A stretch of DNA of 64,000 nucleotides. It comes from Oxalobacteraceae bacterium (GTDB lineage: Bacteria > Pseudomonadota > Gammaproteobacteria > Burkholderiales > Burkholderiaceae_D). The translations under genes were made by a program, and so were the position numbers. Of this stretch, positions 47,227-57,300 are shown piece after piece (positions within the stretch are counted from its first letter, which is position 1; each line of letters begins with the position of its first letter). The stretch lies in contig CANCDR010000003.1 of NCBI GenBank assembly GCA_947374865.1, positions 124,001-188,000 of the forward strand, read 5' to 3'. Under the pieces are notes generated by a model that was not told the origin of the DNA, searched no databases, and was given only the letters and a program-made list of their open reading frames with translations.

Positions 47227-47793
47227 ATGGCATTGATCAGCAGGCGTAATGATGAAATAAATTCGCTCGATAGACGGCGCAAATTACTGTTGGCTGGCAT
47301 GGGCGCTTTTACTGTTGGCGGCGCGTCGTTCGCCGTGGCGCAAACTGCTGCGGTTTCCCCTGAGCCGGCCGCACCCAAAGTCGAGTTGGTCTACACCGCG
47401 ACCGTGGAGATTGCGCCGATGCTGCTGTTGGGTGATTCGGCTCTCGGAGAACGGCGCATGGTGCCGATTACAGGCGGAACATTCGAGGGCCCCGGATTAC
47501 GCGGCAAAGTACTCGCCGGAGGTGCCGATCGTCAGCTGATTCGTAAAGATGGCGCACGCCTGCTCGATGCCTTATATGAAATGCAGACCGACGATGGCGC
47601 CATCCTCACCGTCCACAATAAAGTATTGATTCACGACGTCTCGCCTGAAAAACGCTATGCATTTTCAAGCATTGAGATCGCCGCGCCGGAAGGAAAATAT
47701 GGCTGGCTGAATCGACTGGTGTATGTCGGCACCTTGCAAGGCCTGATGCCGCAACGCGCGGCGGTCGTGATCCGCACGTATAAACTTATTTAG
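47227..47793 (+). CDS. DUF3237 family protein with Tat-like signal
   Basis: 188-residue protein of the DUF3237 (UPF0311) family, whose function is unknown. The N-terminus DRRRKLLLAGMGAFTVGGASFAVAQ has a twin-arginine motif plus a hydrophobic stretch ending near AVAQ, so export by the Tat pathway is likely. The DUF3237 part follows: ELVYTATVEIAPMLLLGDSALGERRMVPITGGTFEGPGLRGKVLAGGADRQLIRKDGARLLDALYEMQTDDGAILTVHNK in succession. The ribosome binding site GGAAGGA is strong. Its position between the importer and CoA-transferase genes ties the family to this catabolic pathway. Confidence 0.82.
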   Translation: MALISRRNDEINSLDRRRKLLLAGMGAFTVGGASFAVAQTAAVSPEPAAPKVELVYTATVEIAPMLLLGDSALGERRMVPITGGTFEGPGLRGKVLAGGADRQLIRKDGARLLDALYEMQTDDGAILTVHNKVLIHDVSPEKRYAFSSIEIAAPEGKYGWLNRLVYVGTLQGLMPQRAAVVIRTYKLI

Positions 47794-47822
47794 ACCTTAC
47801 AACTTAAAGAATCGAGAAATAC

Positions 47823-49415
47823 ATGAAAGTGATTCACGCTGATGAAGTAGGCCCACTGATCGCCGATGGTGCGAGTATTTTTTTAGGTGGTCTGGCCATG
47901 ATCAGTCTGCCCGAAGAAGTCCTCAAGGGTCTGGAGCGGCACTTTCTCAGTACCGGCCATCCGCGCAATCTGACGACCTGGGCCTGTGGTGCGGTCGGTA
48001 ATAGTGGTGATGGCGGAATGGTGCATTTTGCCCATGAAGGCATGATCAAGCGCACCGTCGCGGGTCACTTCGGCCAGACCGGTAAAGAGATGATGAAGAT
48101 GGTCTTCGAGGGGCAGGTTGAAGCCTATAACTTCCCACAAGGCTCACTGTCGCATCTGACGCGTCACATCGCCAGTCGCTCGCCCGGCCTATTGACCAAG
48201 GTCGGTCTCGGCACCTTTGTCGACCCGCGTCTCGAAGGCGGCAAGCTCAATGCGACCTCAACCGAAGATCTGGTGCAGCTGGTGCAATTCGCCGGTGAGG
48301 AATGGCTTTTTTATCCTTGCCCGAAAATTGATGTCGCCTTCATTCGCGGCACTGTGGCCGATGAAAATGGCAATATCACGCTCGATAAAGAAGGCATCCT
48401 GCTTGAGCAGCTCGCCATCGCTCAGGCAGCCAAGGCCTGCGGTGGCATCGTGATTGCACAGGTCGAGCGCATCGTACAAGCCGGTAGCCTGCATCCCAAG
48501 AGTGTCAAGATTCCTGGTTTGGTGGTCGACTATGTCGTCATCGGCAAGCCAGAAAATCATATGCAGTCGATCACCACCCAATTTAATCCGGCCTTGTGTG
48601 GCGATATCCGTGTGCCCGTCAATTCCATGGTGCCCATGGAGCTCGATGAGCGCAAGGTGATCGCCCGTCGCGCCGCTTTGGAATTACGCGCTGGTGAAGT
48701 GACCAATCTGGGCATTGGTATTCCGGCAGGTATACCATCCATCGCCGCAGAAGAAGGTATTTCTGCGCTGCTGACCCTGAGTATCGAGAGCGGGGTGAAT
48801 GGTGGCATCCCAGCGCAGTTAGGTGATTTTGGTCTGGCCTATAACGCTGAATCGATCATCGAACAGTCGGCTCAATTTGATTTTTACGATGGCGGCGGAC
48901 TGGATGCCAGCTTTTTGGGTCTGGCGCAAACCGATAACCAGGGCAATGTGAATGTGAGTAAATTCAATGGTCGTCCGGTCGGCTGTGGCGGATTTATCAA
49001 CATCACCCGCTCGACCAAAAAATTGGTCTTTTGCGGCAGCTTTACAGCGGGCGGACTGGAAGTTGCGGTCGGCGATGGTCAGCTGCGCATTGTCAAGGAA
49101 GGCAAGTCGCGCAAGTTTATCGAGAAGGTCGAGCAAATCACTTTTAACGGTCTGGATGCAGCGCAGCGCGAGCAGAGTGTGCTGTTTGTCACCGAGCGGG
49201 CTGTATTTAAGCTCACGCCAAAAGGCTTGGCCCTGATCGAAATTGCACCTGGCGTTGATCTTGAGCGCGATGTATTGCAGCACATGGGTTTCAAGCCGAT
49301 TATCGAGGATCTCAAACTGATGGATGCTGGTCTTTTTCAGGTGAACTGGGGTGGTTTGGCCAGCGTTGTCGTCGGCGATTCGATGACTTCAAGTGAGCGC
49401 ATTATTGGTAAATAA
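47823..49415 (+). CDS. Fused acyl-CoA:acetate/3-ketoacid CoA-transferase
   Basis: 530-residue class I CoA-transferase with both subunit halves in one chain (alpha about 1-230, beta about 260-530). The beta half has LGIGIPAGIPSIAAEEGISALLTLSIESGVNGG, with the catalytic Glu in the SIESG motif, and GGGLDASFLGLAQTDNQGNVNVSKFNGRPVGCGG. It moves CoA between an acyl-CoA and a free acid, so it could activate the imported acid without ATP, or release the pathway end product. Last gene of the operon, closed by the terminator at 49442. Confidence 0.87.
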   Translation: MKVIHADEVGPLIADGASIFLGGLAMISLPEEVLKGLERHFLSTGHPRNLTTWACGAVGNSGDGGMVHFAHEGMIKRTVAGHFGQTGKEMMKMVFEGQVEAYNFPQGSLSHLTRHIASRSPGLLTKVGLGTFVDPRLEGGKLNATSTEDLVQLVQFAGEEWLFYPCPKIDVAFIRGTVADENGNITLDKEGILLEQLAIAQAAKACGGIVIAQVERIVQAGSLHPKSVKIPGLVVDYVVIGKPENHMQSITTQFNPALCGDIRVPVNSMVPMELDERKVIARRAALELRAGEVTNLGIGIPAGIPSIAAEEGISALLTLSIESGVNGGIPAQLGDFGLAYNAESIIEQSAQFDFYDGGGLDASFLGLAQTDNQGNVNVSKFNGRPVGCGGFINITRSTKKLVFCGSFTAGGLEVAVGDGQLRIVKEGKSRKFIEKVEQITFNGLDAAQREQSVLFVTERAVFKLTPKGLALIEIAPGVDLERDVLQHMGFKPIIEDLKLMDAGLFQVNWGGLASVVVGDSMTSSERIIGK

Positions 49416-49441
49416 ATAAGCCATTGCGATAGCACCCAAAC

Positions 49442-49464
49442 AGGCCGTTTTACGGCCTTTTTTT
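49442..49464 (+). terminator. Terminator of the catabolic operon
   Basis: Short hairpin aggccgt (49442-49448) with acggcct (49452-49458), a 3-base loop, then seven T. It begins 26 bases after the CoA-transferase stop and isolates the first operon from the receptor gene. Confidence 0.85.
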
Positions 49465-49507
49465 GGCTCAAATAATTTTGCAAATTGATTGTATTTTGAT
49501 GAATTTA

Positions 49508-49541
49508 GTTTTAAGATATAACCATTACTCGGGATAATCAT
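49508..49541 (+). promoter_or_regulatory. Shared TATAACCATT element, site 2 (TonB receptor 1)
   Basis: Same orientation as site 1, about 110-140 bases upstream of the TTG start. In a 34-position alignment with site 1 I count 25 identities, including the unbroken TATAACCATTA core. TTGATT at 49485-49490 could be a -35 box for a promoter overlapping the element. Confidence 0.6.
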
Positions 49542-49649
49542 ATTGCCGGATTTGACCTGCGGATAAAGATTTTTTTGGGTAGCACAGCTCATCGGGACTT
49601 TCATTGTGTTTCGTCTGATGAGAATAAAAACATATTGAGGAGACCTGAA

Positions 49650-52382
49650 TTGAAAAAGCACGCCCGTAGCGCCCATCCTGTTGCGCAAAAATCACTCGCC
49701 CGATCCTCATCGCAGTCCTTCAAGATTCTGACGCTGTCACACCTTATTGCTGCAGTGTGCGCCAGTGGTGCGCTGTCTGCCGTAGCGGCCGATGAGAGCA
49801 CTGAAAAAGCCAACGAAATCGTCGTTACGGGTACCCTGATTCGTGGCACTGTCCCGGTCGGCACGCCTGTCATGAAGCTGGACCGTGCAACGATTGAAAA
49901 TTCAGGCGCTGCCACGACTGGCGACTTACTGCGCCAATTGCCGCAGATTCAAAATCTGGGTGCTGATGAAGGTCACCTCAACACAGCGCAGAATGCGAAC
50001 CAAAATATTACCGTCGGTTCGGGGGTTAATCTGCGCGGACTAGGTCCTGAATCAACGCTGACCTTGGTCAATGGCCGTCGACTTTCGCCAGGTGGACTGG
50101 GCGCGCAATACACTGATCCATCGACTATTCCACCGCTGGCTATTGAGCGCGTTGAAGTCATTACCGACGGCGGTTCGGCCACCTATGGCTCGGATGCGGT
50201 GGGCGGTGTGGTGAATATTCGTTTGCGTAAAAACTATAACGGCGCTGAAGTTTCCCTCATGCGGGGTGCTGGTGAAAGCACGGACCAAAGTCAGCTCGGC
50301 GCTATCTTCGGCAAATCATGGGACACGGGTAATGCCATGATCGCGCTGGATGAAAATAAACGTGGCCGTCTGAGTGCTGACGATCGCGGATTCTATACCG
50401 ACGATATGCGCGCCTGGGGTGGCCCGGATCTGCGCGGCTTTAACGCCAGCCCAGGCAATATCCAGATCGGTAGTACGCGTTATGCGATCCCGGCTGGACA
50501 AAACGGTGTCGGACTGACGGCTTCCAAACTGGTCGCTGGTTCGCCAACTATGCAGAGTATTTACAAAGGCGTTGACGCACTGCCTGAGCAAAATCGTCGC
50601 AGCGTTCTCGGCTCGTTTAGTCAATCGCTTGGCGATGCGGCGACCTTGACGATCGAAGCTTTTTCGACGGATCGAACTTATAACCGCCGCACGGCTGCGC
50701 AGTTGAGCAACGCAACGGTGAAGAGCACGAATCCGTTTTTCGTTTCGCCAGTTGCGGGCGTCACTTCTGAGACTGTCAATTATTCTTACATCAATGACTG
50801 GGGTGTCTCGGTCGGTACGGGCTTTGAACGTTCCCGTCGTGTGTCAGCAGCGATTGATTTTGATTTGGCCGGTGGCTGGAGTGGTTCGGCGTTTATCGCG
50901 CGCAGCCAGACGCAGTCGAATTCAACCAGCATGAACATCAATGCCAACGCGGTCAATGCGGCATTGGCGGACACAAATCCTGCCACGGCTTTGAATCTGT
51001 TCTGTGATGCGTCTAAATTTCAGTGCAATAATCCTGCTACGCTGGACAAGATTCGCGCCTTTAACGATCGTAATGCGACCTATATCTTGAACGATGGCGG
51101 CGTCAAATTTGACGGCCCACTGTTTACACTGCCAGCCGGTAAAGTCCGGGTCGCTGTCGGCGCTCAAGTGCATCACGATGAAATGCCTTACTACGAGAAC
51201 CGCAACAATTCCACACCGACGACGGCAACGATTTTCCATATCGATAATTCACTGGCGCTGCCGCAACGTACCGTCAAATCACTCTACGTGGAAGGTTTCG
51301 TACCACTGGTCGGTGCCGCAAATGCCATGCCTGGCGTTGAACGTCTGGATTTGTCGCTGGCAGCACGCGGTGAACAATATAGCGACTTCGGTTCGACCAA
51401 TAATCCGAAAGTCGGCCTCGACTGGACGCCAGTGCAGGGGGTGAAATTACACACTACCTATGGCACTTCGTTCAGAGCACCAACGCTGGGTGATATCGAT
51501 CCAATCAATGCCGGCGTGATCAACGTAGTAGATCGTGTTGGCGCCGATGGCAAGACATTGGTACACGGTATTCAGCTGCTCGGTGGTCGCGAAGGTCTGA
51601 CCCCTGAGACGGCCGATATTACGACATTCGGTTTTAACTTCAAGCCGGCAGCTAAAGGCATTGACGTGACCGTAGACTACTTTAACGTTAATTATCAAAA
51701 CCGGATTCTGACGCCTGGTAACGATGCCACGATTCTACAAAAACCAGAATTGACAGCCTATCTGACGATGAACCCATCGGCATCACAGGTCGCAGGACTG
51801 ATCGCTTACCCTACGTATTCCGGTGCATCGACTGAGCCGGTAGCAGGGATTAAATTTATCGCTGATGGTCGTCGTTACAACGCCGGCACGGTTAAAACCA
51901 GTGGTATTGATTTGTCGGTTCGTTATACCTGGGATAACAGTGCAGGCAGCTGGAACGCTGGCGTGTATGGTAATTACATCTTAAATTATCAGCAGCAGTT
52001 CACGCCGACGACGGCCTTGGTCAGTGGTCTGTTGAATACCCTGAATAATCCAATGCGCTTCCGCGGTCGTGCTGAATTTGGCTGGTCGAATGCGGATTGG
52101 CATGCAAATGCGTTCTACAACTTCACCAATTCTTATACCAACACGACATTGCCGACATCGGTCTCGGTTTCGTCTTTTTCTACCATCGACCTGACTGCTC
52201 AGTACGCGCTGGGAAAACAGCTGGGCGTGTCAATGTTGAAGAATTTGGGTGCATCGTTTAGCGTGCGTAATCTGTTCGGCCGTAATCCGCCCTACGTGCA
52301 GAACGGTACGCTGGCTTTCGATCCACAAAACGTCAGCGCGATCGGCCGCTTCGTCTCATTGGGTCTGAACGCCAAGTTTTAA
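49650..52382 (+). CDS. TonB-dependent outer-membrane receptor 1 (TTG start)
   Basis: 910-residue active-uptake receptor of the outer membrane. An extended signal region (ILTLSHLIAAVCASGALSAVAADE) is followed by a TonB-box-like stretch (ANEIVVTGTLI), a plug domain (IENSGAATTGDLLRQLPQIQ; VNLRGLGPESTLTLVNGRRL; IERVEVITDGGSATYGSDAVGGVVNI) and a beta-barrel ending in aromatic Phe (VSLGLNAKF). The start is TTG at 49650, set by a perfect GAGGAGA Shine-Dalgarno 6 bases upstream. It is a paralogue of the receptor at 57991 and its gene precedes two exported hydrolases, which suggests uptake of their substrate. Confidence 0.92.
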   Translation: MKKHARSAHPVAQKSLARSSSQSFKILTLSHLIAAVCASGALSAVAADESTEKANEIVVTGTLIRGTVPVGTPVMKLDRATIENSGAATTGDLLRQLPQIQNLGADEGHLNTAQNANQNITVGSGVNLRGLGPESTLTLVNGRRLSPGGLGAQYTDPSTIPPLAIERVEVITDGGSATYGSDAVGGVVNIRLRKNYNGAEVSLMRGAGESTDQSQLGAIFGKSWDTGNAMIALDENKRGRLSADDRGFYTDDMRAWGGPDLRGFNASPGNIQIGSTRYAIPAGQNGVGLTASKLVAGSPTMQSIYKGVDALPEQNRRSVLGSFSQSLGDAATLTIEAFSTDRTYNRRTAAQLSNATVKSTNPFFVSPVAGVTSETVNYSYINDWGVSVGTGFERSRRVSAAIDFDLAGGWSGSAFIARSQTQSNSTSMNINANAVNAALADTNPATALNLFCDASKFQCNNPATLDKIRAFNDRNATYILNDGGVKFDGPLFTLPAGKVRVAVGAQVHHDEMPYYENRNNSTPTTATIFHIDNSLALPQRTVKSLYVEGFVPLVGAANAMPGVERLDLSLAARGEQYSDFGSTNNPKVGLDWTPVQGVKLHTTYGTSFRAPTLGDIDPINAGVINVVDRVGADGKTLVHGIQLLGGREGLTPETADITTFGFNFKPAAKGIDVTVDYFNVNYQNRILTPGNDATILQKPELTAYLTMNPSASQVAGLIAYPTYSGASTEPVAGIKFIADGRRYNAGTVKTSGIDLSVRYTWDNSAGSWNAGVYGNYILNYQQQFTPTTALVSGLLNTLNNPMRFRGRAEFGWSNADWHANAFYNFTNSYTNTTLPTSVSVSSFSTIDLTAQYALGKQLGVSMLKNLGASFSVRNLFGRNPPYVQNGTLAFDPQNVSAIGRFVSLGLNAKF

Positions 52383-52392
52383 CATCGGTGAA

Positions 52393-52436
52393 GCCTGCAA
52401 GACTTGCTCAGCAGGTCTTGCGGGCGTTTGTTTGTT
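52393..52436 (+). terminator. Terminator after receptor 1
   Basis: An 11-bp stem (gcctgcaagac at 52393-52403, gtcttgcgggc at 52415-52425, one G-U pair) closes an 11-base loop; a T-rich tail (gtttgtttgct) follows. Partial read-through into the tannase-family gene 35 bases on is possible. Confidence 0.75.
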
Positions 52437-52460
52437 TGCTTAATCGTTCATAGGCGCACT

Positions 52461-54269
52461 ATGTCACCCCACCGTCAGAGCTTGAATCGATTTCAATTAA
52501 TATGCACTGCGGTGATTTTCTTTCTTGGCATGGGCGTACTGAACCTGCCTTATGCCGTACCTCATTCCCCATCAGGGGCCTTGTCCAAGGCAACCAACCT
52601 CACTCAGCTCACTGCAGATGTCTGTACATTGAACCGCTTATCGTCTCCACTCAAAACAGTATTGGATGCGCAGTCGGCCAGCTTGGACAGCGTTGACTGG
52701 TTCGCCGGTGAGCGAACCGACGGTGGCAAACCTACTTCGCCAGTGAACCCTGTCCTGCCGGCGCATTGTCTTGTTACCGGCGTGATCGGCGCCCATACCG
52801 GCGCCCCAGGCGTAACGCAGTACGGTAATCATTTTCGGCTACGCATTCCCATGTCCTGGAACGGGCGCTTCTTTTTTCAGGGCGGGGGGGGCAATAACGG
52901 CAGCGTCGGCAATGCCATCGGTACGCTGAAAGATGGCCAGAACGCGCTCACCCAAGGCTTCGCCGTGGTGGCGCAGGATTCTGGCCATGTTGGGCGCAGT
53001 CCGAGCTTTGCACTCGATCACAAAGCCTATCTCGATTTTGCCTACCAGGGCGTACATGAAGTCAGCTTACTGAGCAAAGCGATCCTCAAAATTTATGCCG
53101 GTCGCGAACCGGATTACGCGTATTTTGTCGGCTGCTCGAATGGCGGTCGCGAAGCCATGGTGACAGCCCAGCGCTATGCCGATTTTGATGGCGTGGTGGC
53201 AGGTGATCCGGGTATGGCGGCGTATGACCAGTGGGTACAAAATCTGTCGGTATTACAAACTGTCAGTAAGGTCGCCGGTGTCGCAAAAGGGGCGGTACCT
53301 ACCGATACCTCTGGCGCTTACCGCGATGAACAGCTCAACTTTGTGGCCGAGCATTTCATGCAGCGCTGCGATCGACTCGATGGCGTGGTCGATGGTTTGA
53401 TTTCAAATTATCAGTCTTGCAAAGTGACGCCCGCAGATGAGCGACATTTGCAATGTCAGGCCGATGGCGGCGCCAGTACGGATGCGCGCTGTCTGAGTAG
53501 TATGCAGATGGCGGGACTCAAAGAAATCTATCGCGGTGTGGTCGACGGCAAGGGCAAAGTTCTGTATCCCGGCTTTGCACCGGGCACGGTTGAAAGCGGT
53601 CTGCGCGAACAATATCTGGGGATGGCTGGCTCGAATTTTCCGCTTGGGTCCTTCTACGGCAGCATCATGCAGAACTTTTATTTCATGGGTTATGGCTTTC
53701 GTGGCACGCCTGATTTAACTGGTCCAGCCGATCAGCTGGCGTCCTATCCTGCATCCTCCATGGCTTATGTGGCGCAGTTTGATGTGTTGAAAACGCCGAC
53801 TTTGTTCAATCAGGGACGGCGTGATTTTCATGGCGCGAACATCGATCCGCGTCGTCCAGGTCCAAATTTCGAAAACTTCAAAAAACGCGGTGGCAAGATG
53901 CTGATCTATACCGGCACCGCCGATTCGGCTGTACAGGCCTCGGCAGTCATGGCCTTGATGGATCGATTGAATACACATTATTCATCAAAAATTGCCTCGA
54001 CGATGGCGCGCTTATTTTTGGTGCCGGGCATGAACCATTGCCGAGGTGGCGCAACGACCGATCAGTTCGATCAGCTCACGCCGCTGGTCAAGTGGGTCGA
54101 GCAGGGGGTCGCACCAGAGCAAATCGTCGCCAGCGCAGCGCCCGGTAGTGACCTGGATCGTGCCATGCCGGGGATCACACGGCCACTGTGTGTTTATCCG
54201 CGCTTTGCAAAATATAAAGGGCAGGGCGATCCATCGTCAGCGGCCAATTTTGCCTGCGTCAAAAAATAA
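52461..54269 (+). CDS. Tannase/feruloyl esterase family secreted hydrolase
   Basis: 602-residue exported alpha/beta hydrolase of the tannase family (feruloyl esterases, tannases, MHETase). After a signal peptide (about 15-37) comes MSWNGRFFFQGGGGNNG, the family's oxyanion region. The family's CS-D-HC arrangement is complete: C225-S226 in VGCSNGGREAM, D488 in TGTADSAV, and H526-C527 in GMNHCRGG, with the two cysteines linked beside the active site. The family cleaves ester bonds of aromatic acids with alcohols or polyols. I chose the ATG at 52461, since the upstream frame runs through the terminator hairpin. It supports a pathway fed by an aromatic ester. Confidence 0.88.
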   Translation: MSPHRQSLNRFQLICTAVIFFLGMGVLNLPYAVPHSPSGALSKATNLTQLTADVCTLNRLSSPLKTVLDAQSASLDSVDWFAGERTDGGKPTSPVNPVLPAHCLVTGVIGAHTGAPGVTQYGNHFRLRIPMSWNGRFFFQGGGGNNGSVGNAIGTLKDGQNALTQGFAVVAQDSGHVGRSPSFALDHKAYLDFAYQGVHEVSLLSKAILKIYAGREPDYAYFVGCSNGGREAMVTAQRYADFDGVVAGDPGMAAYDQWVQNLSVLQTVSKVAGVAKGAVPTDTSGAYRDEQLNFVAEHFMQRCDRLDGVVDGLISNYQSCKVTPADERHLQCQADGGASTDARCLSSMQMAGLKEIYRGVVDGKGKVLYPGFAPGTVESGLREQYLGMAGSNFPLGSFYGSIMQNFYFMGYGFRGTPDLTGPADQLASYPASSMAYVAQFDVLKTPTLFNQGRRDFHGANIDPRRPGPNFENFKKRGGKMLIYTGTADSAVQASAVMALMDRLNTHYSSKIASTMARLFLVPGMNHCRGGATTDQFDQLTPLVKWVEQGVAPEQIVASAAPGSDLDRAMPGITRPLCVYPRFAKYKGQGDPSSAANFACVKK

Positions 54270-54318
54270 TCTTCTGTATAGCCCTGCCAGCATGAAGCCC
54301 ATTTTTAATAGGATGTAC

Positions 54319-57300
54319 ATGAAATTGTCCTCGCCTAAATTTTCTCTTCACGCGGTGCTCTTGCCTCTTTTAGCGGCCATAGGCTTGTCCTTCGGTGCCA
54401 GCGCCCTGGCAGCTAATGCTAGTCCGGCAAACCGCCATGTTGATACCCAATTACCGAATGGTGCCAACGTGGTCTTTGATGTGCCGACGAACTGGAATGG
54501 CACTGTGCTGCTCTTTAGTCGCGGTTATTCGGCTGGACCGAGCAATCCCGCCCGAAATGTAGCGCGCAATGAAAAAGACTGGCTGCTCGCGCATGGCTAC
54601 GCCCTGATTGGCTCTTCCTATTCCAAAACCGGCTGGTCGGTGGAAGAAGCGGTACCCGATCAGCTGGCCACACTGGATTTATTTATTCAACAATTTGGCA
54701 AACCCAAACGCAGTATCGCCTGGGGTAGTTCCATGGGCGGTCTGGTGACGATGGCGATGATGGAACGGCATCCGGAAAAAATTGACGGTGGCCTTGTCAT
54801 GTGCGCCTCCGTCGGCGGTACGCTCGGTATGATGAATGCGGCGCTGGATGGCGCATTTGTTTTCAAGGCCTTGCAAACACCGGGTTCCGCTTTGCCAGTG
54901 CTGTTTGATGGCGCTGGTGAGCAAGGAAAAAAAGACTTCGCAGCCTGGAAGCAGCAGGTCGATGCGGCCCAGGCCACACAAGCTGGACGCGCACGAATTG
55001 CGCTGGCGGCGACCTTTGCGCAGGTGCCGCCATGGATCGATCGCGCGCTGGCACAGCCTGCTGCAGATGATATCGCTGGACAACAGCGTCAGCTTGCCAT
55101 GGGATTATTGGGCGGCATTTTACTACCACGGGAAGATCAGCATCTGCGTGCGGGGGGTAATTTTTCCTGGAACACGGGCATCGATTATGCGGCTCTGTTG
55201 CAGCGTTCCGGGCGTGATGCATTTATCCGGGCGTTGTACCAGGAAGCAGGCCTCAACCTTGATGATGAATTGCGCCAGCTGGCGAATGCGCCGCGCGTGG
55301 TCGGCAAACCTGCTGCGGTCGATTACATGAAAAAGAATTATGTCCCGAATGGTCAACTGAGTGCGCCCATACTGATCGTGCAGGCTGTAGCCGACCCAGT
55401 GACGATGGTCGAGATGAGCGGTGATTACGCCAATCTGCTACGCCAGTCAGGTAAAGCCGAACTGGTACGGGAGGCCTATCTGAACCGCACCGGTCATTGT
55501 AATTTTACGCAGGCGGAAACGCTGGCCTCGCTGCAGGCAGTCGAGAAACGGATTGTGCAAGGCACATGGGGCGAGGGCGCGAATGATCTGAGCGCACCGG
55601 CAGCTATGAACGCTTTGGCGAATTCTTATGCCCTCGACGGCGCTTTGTTTACGTCTTTTACACCGGCACCCTTTTTACGTCCATGTTCGACCAGGACGCC
55701 ATTTTGTAATGGTGAGCCAGGTTCTGAAAAACGGCTTTCTTCGCCCGGCCAGTATCAAGGTTTTGCCAATGCTGACTATAGCGACTTCGTACGTAGTGCG
55801 CAATATGTGAAGGGCGCCGATGGTACGCGGCTGGCGCTCGATATTTACCGCCCGGCGCAGGGTACCAAGGTAGCGACGGAAAAACTGCCGGTGATTTTGA
55901 TTCACATGACCGGCCCGCGGCGTAATCCCGATCCTGTCAAACATGCGGCGCGCATGGCGCAGCTCGGTTTGCCGGGCTTACTTAAGCGCGGGTACGTGAT
56001 CGCCTGGATGGAGCCGCGCGGTGTGGGCGCCTCGTATGGATCCACTAACGGCTTCATCACGCCCAGCATGGCAGATGACGTGCATGCCGTGATCGAATGG
56101 CTGGCGGCGCAATCCTGGTCGAGCGGTAAAGTCGGCATGCTTGGCACCTCGAATGCTGGATTCATCCAATCGATGGCAGCGACGACCGTGCCACCGCATC
56201 TGGCAGCATTAGCCCCTGGGGTAGCAAATCCGAATTTTTATGCGCAGCTGTACCCAAATGGCGTGTCGGCGGTCGGCGGTGCCGGCTCACCGGCCGCACG
56301 TCAGAGCGCAGAACCCGTCGTCAAACCGGTTTTGCCGCTGCTGCAAATGGGCTCGCCCGTAGATGAGGACGTGGCGCCATATTATCCTTTGCTGAAAGCC
56401 GCACTGGCCGAACATCAGTCTAATTTTGGCATGCGCGAAGAGTGGCTGGTGAACATGCACCGCGACACCTTTAACGCCAAAGTAGGCTATGCCCCCGGCC
56501 TGTCATCAGTGGCGATCGAAGCGGCCGAGAAGATCAAGGCCGCGAAGATACCCACATATCAAATGGCCGGCTGGTTTGATTCTTCGCCCAGCGGTCAGCT
56601 CGCTGCCTATAAATTATGGGGCAATAAAATTGTCGTCGGCGCCTGGGTGCATGGCATCCTGAACCAAGATCAGGGCGGGCCGATGCTGACTGTGGAATAT
56701 CAGCGCTGGTTTGATCAGGTATTAAAAGGCATCGATAACGGTATCCTGAGCGAGCCGCCGGTGTTTTACCAGACCATCCATGCGCCCGATAGGGACAGTT
56801 GGCGTTTTGCCGCCGATTGGCCACTGCCATCGCAAAAGATGACGCCGTTTTATTTTGACGGCGGAAAGTCCGGTACGGTCGCTTCCATCAACGATGGTGT
56901 GCTCAGCACGAATAAGAAGTCGATTAAGACGGGCGAAGATCTCTATCTGATCAATTATGATGTCGTTGCCTTCGATGGCAAATTTGATCGTCTGGCGCGC
57001 AAATGGGACGGCGACATGGCGCCAGGCTTCGACGCCAAAGGCCTGACCTATACCAGCGCGCCTTTAAGCGCCGACATGGAAATGACCGGTCATCCGGTCG
57101 CGCATTTGTGGGTCAAGTCGAGCGCACCGGATGGTAATTTTATAGTAACGATCTCGGATGTCGATACAGACGGAAAATCGCATTTCGTCACTGAGGGCGT
57201 GATGCGTGGTGCGCATCGTAAGTTAAGCCCAAAGTCACCCTGGACTGAGATGGGCCTGCCCTACCATAGTTCGCTGAATGCGGATGACATGCCTCTGTCA

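Noticed and set aside
54046-54318. Longer N-terminus of the double hydrolase, starting inside the tannase-family gene
   Set aside because: It would overlap the tannase gene by over 200 bases and bury the signal peptide; the ATG at 54319 has a proper Shine-Dalgarno and a clean signal peptide.
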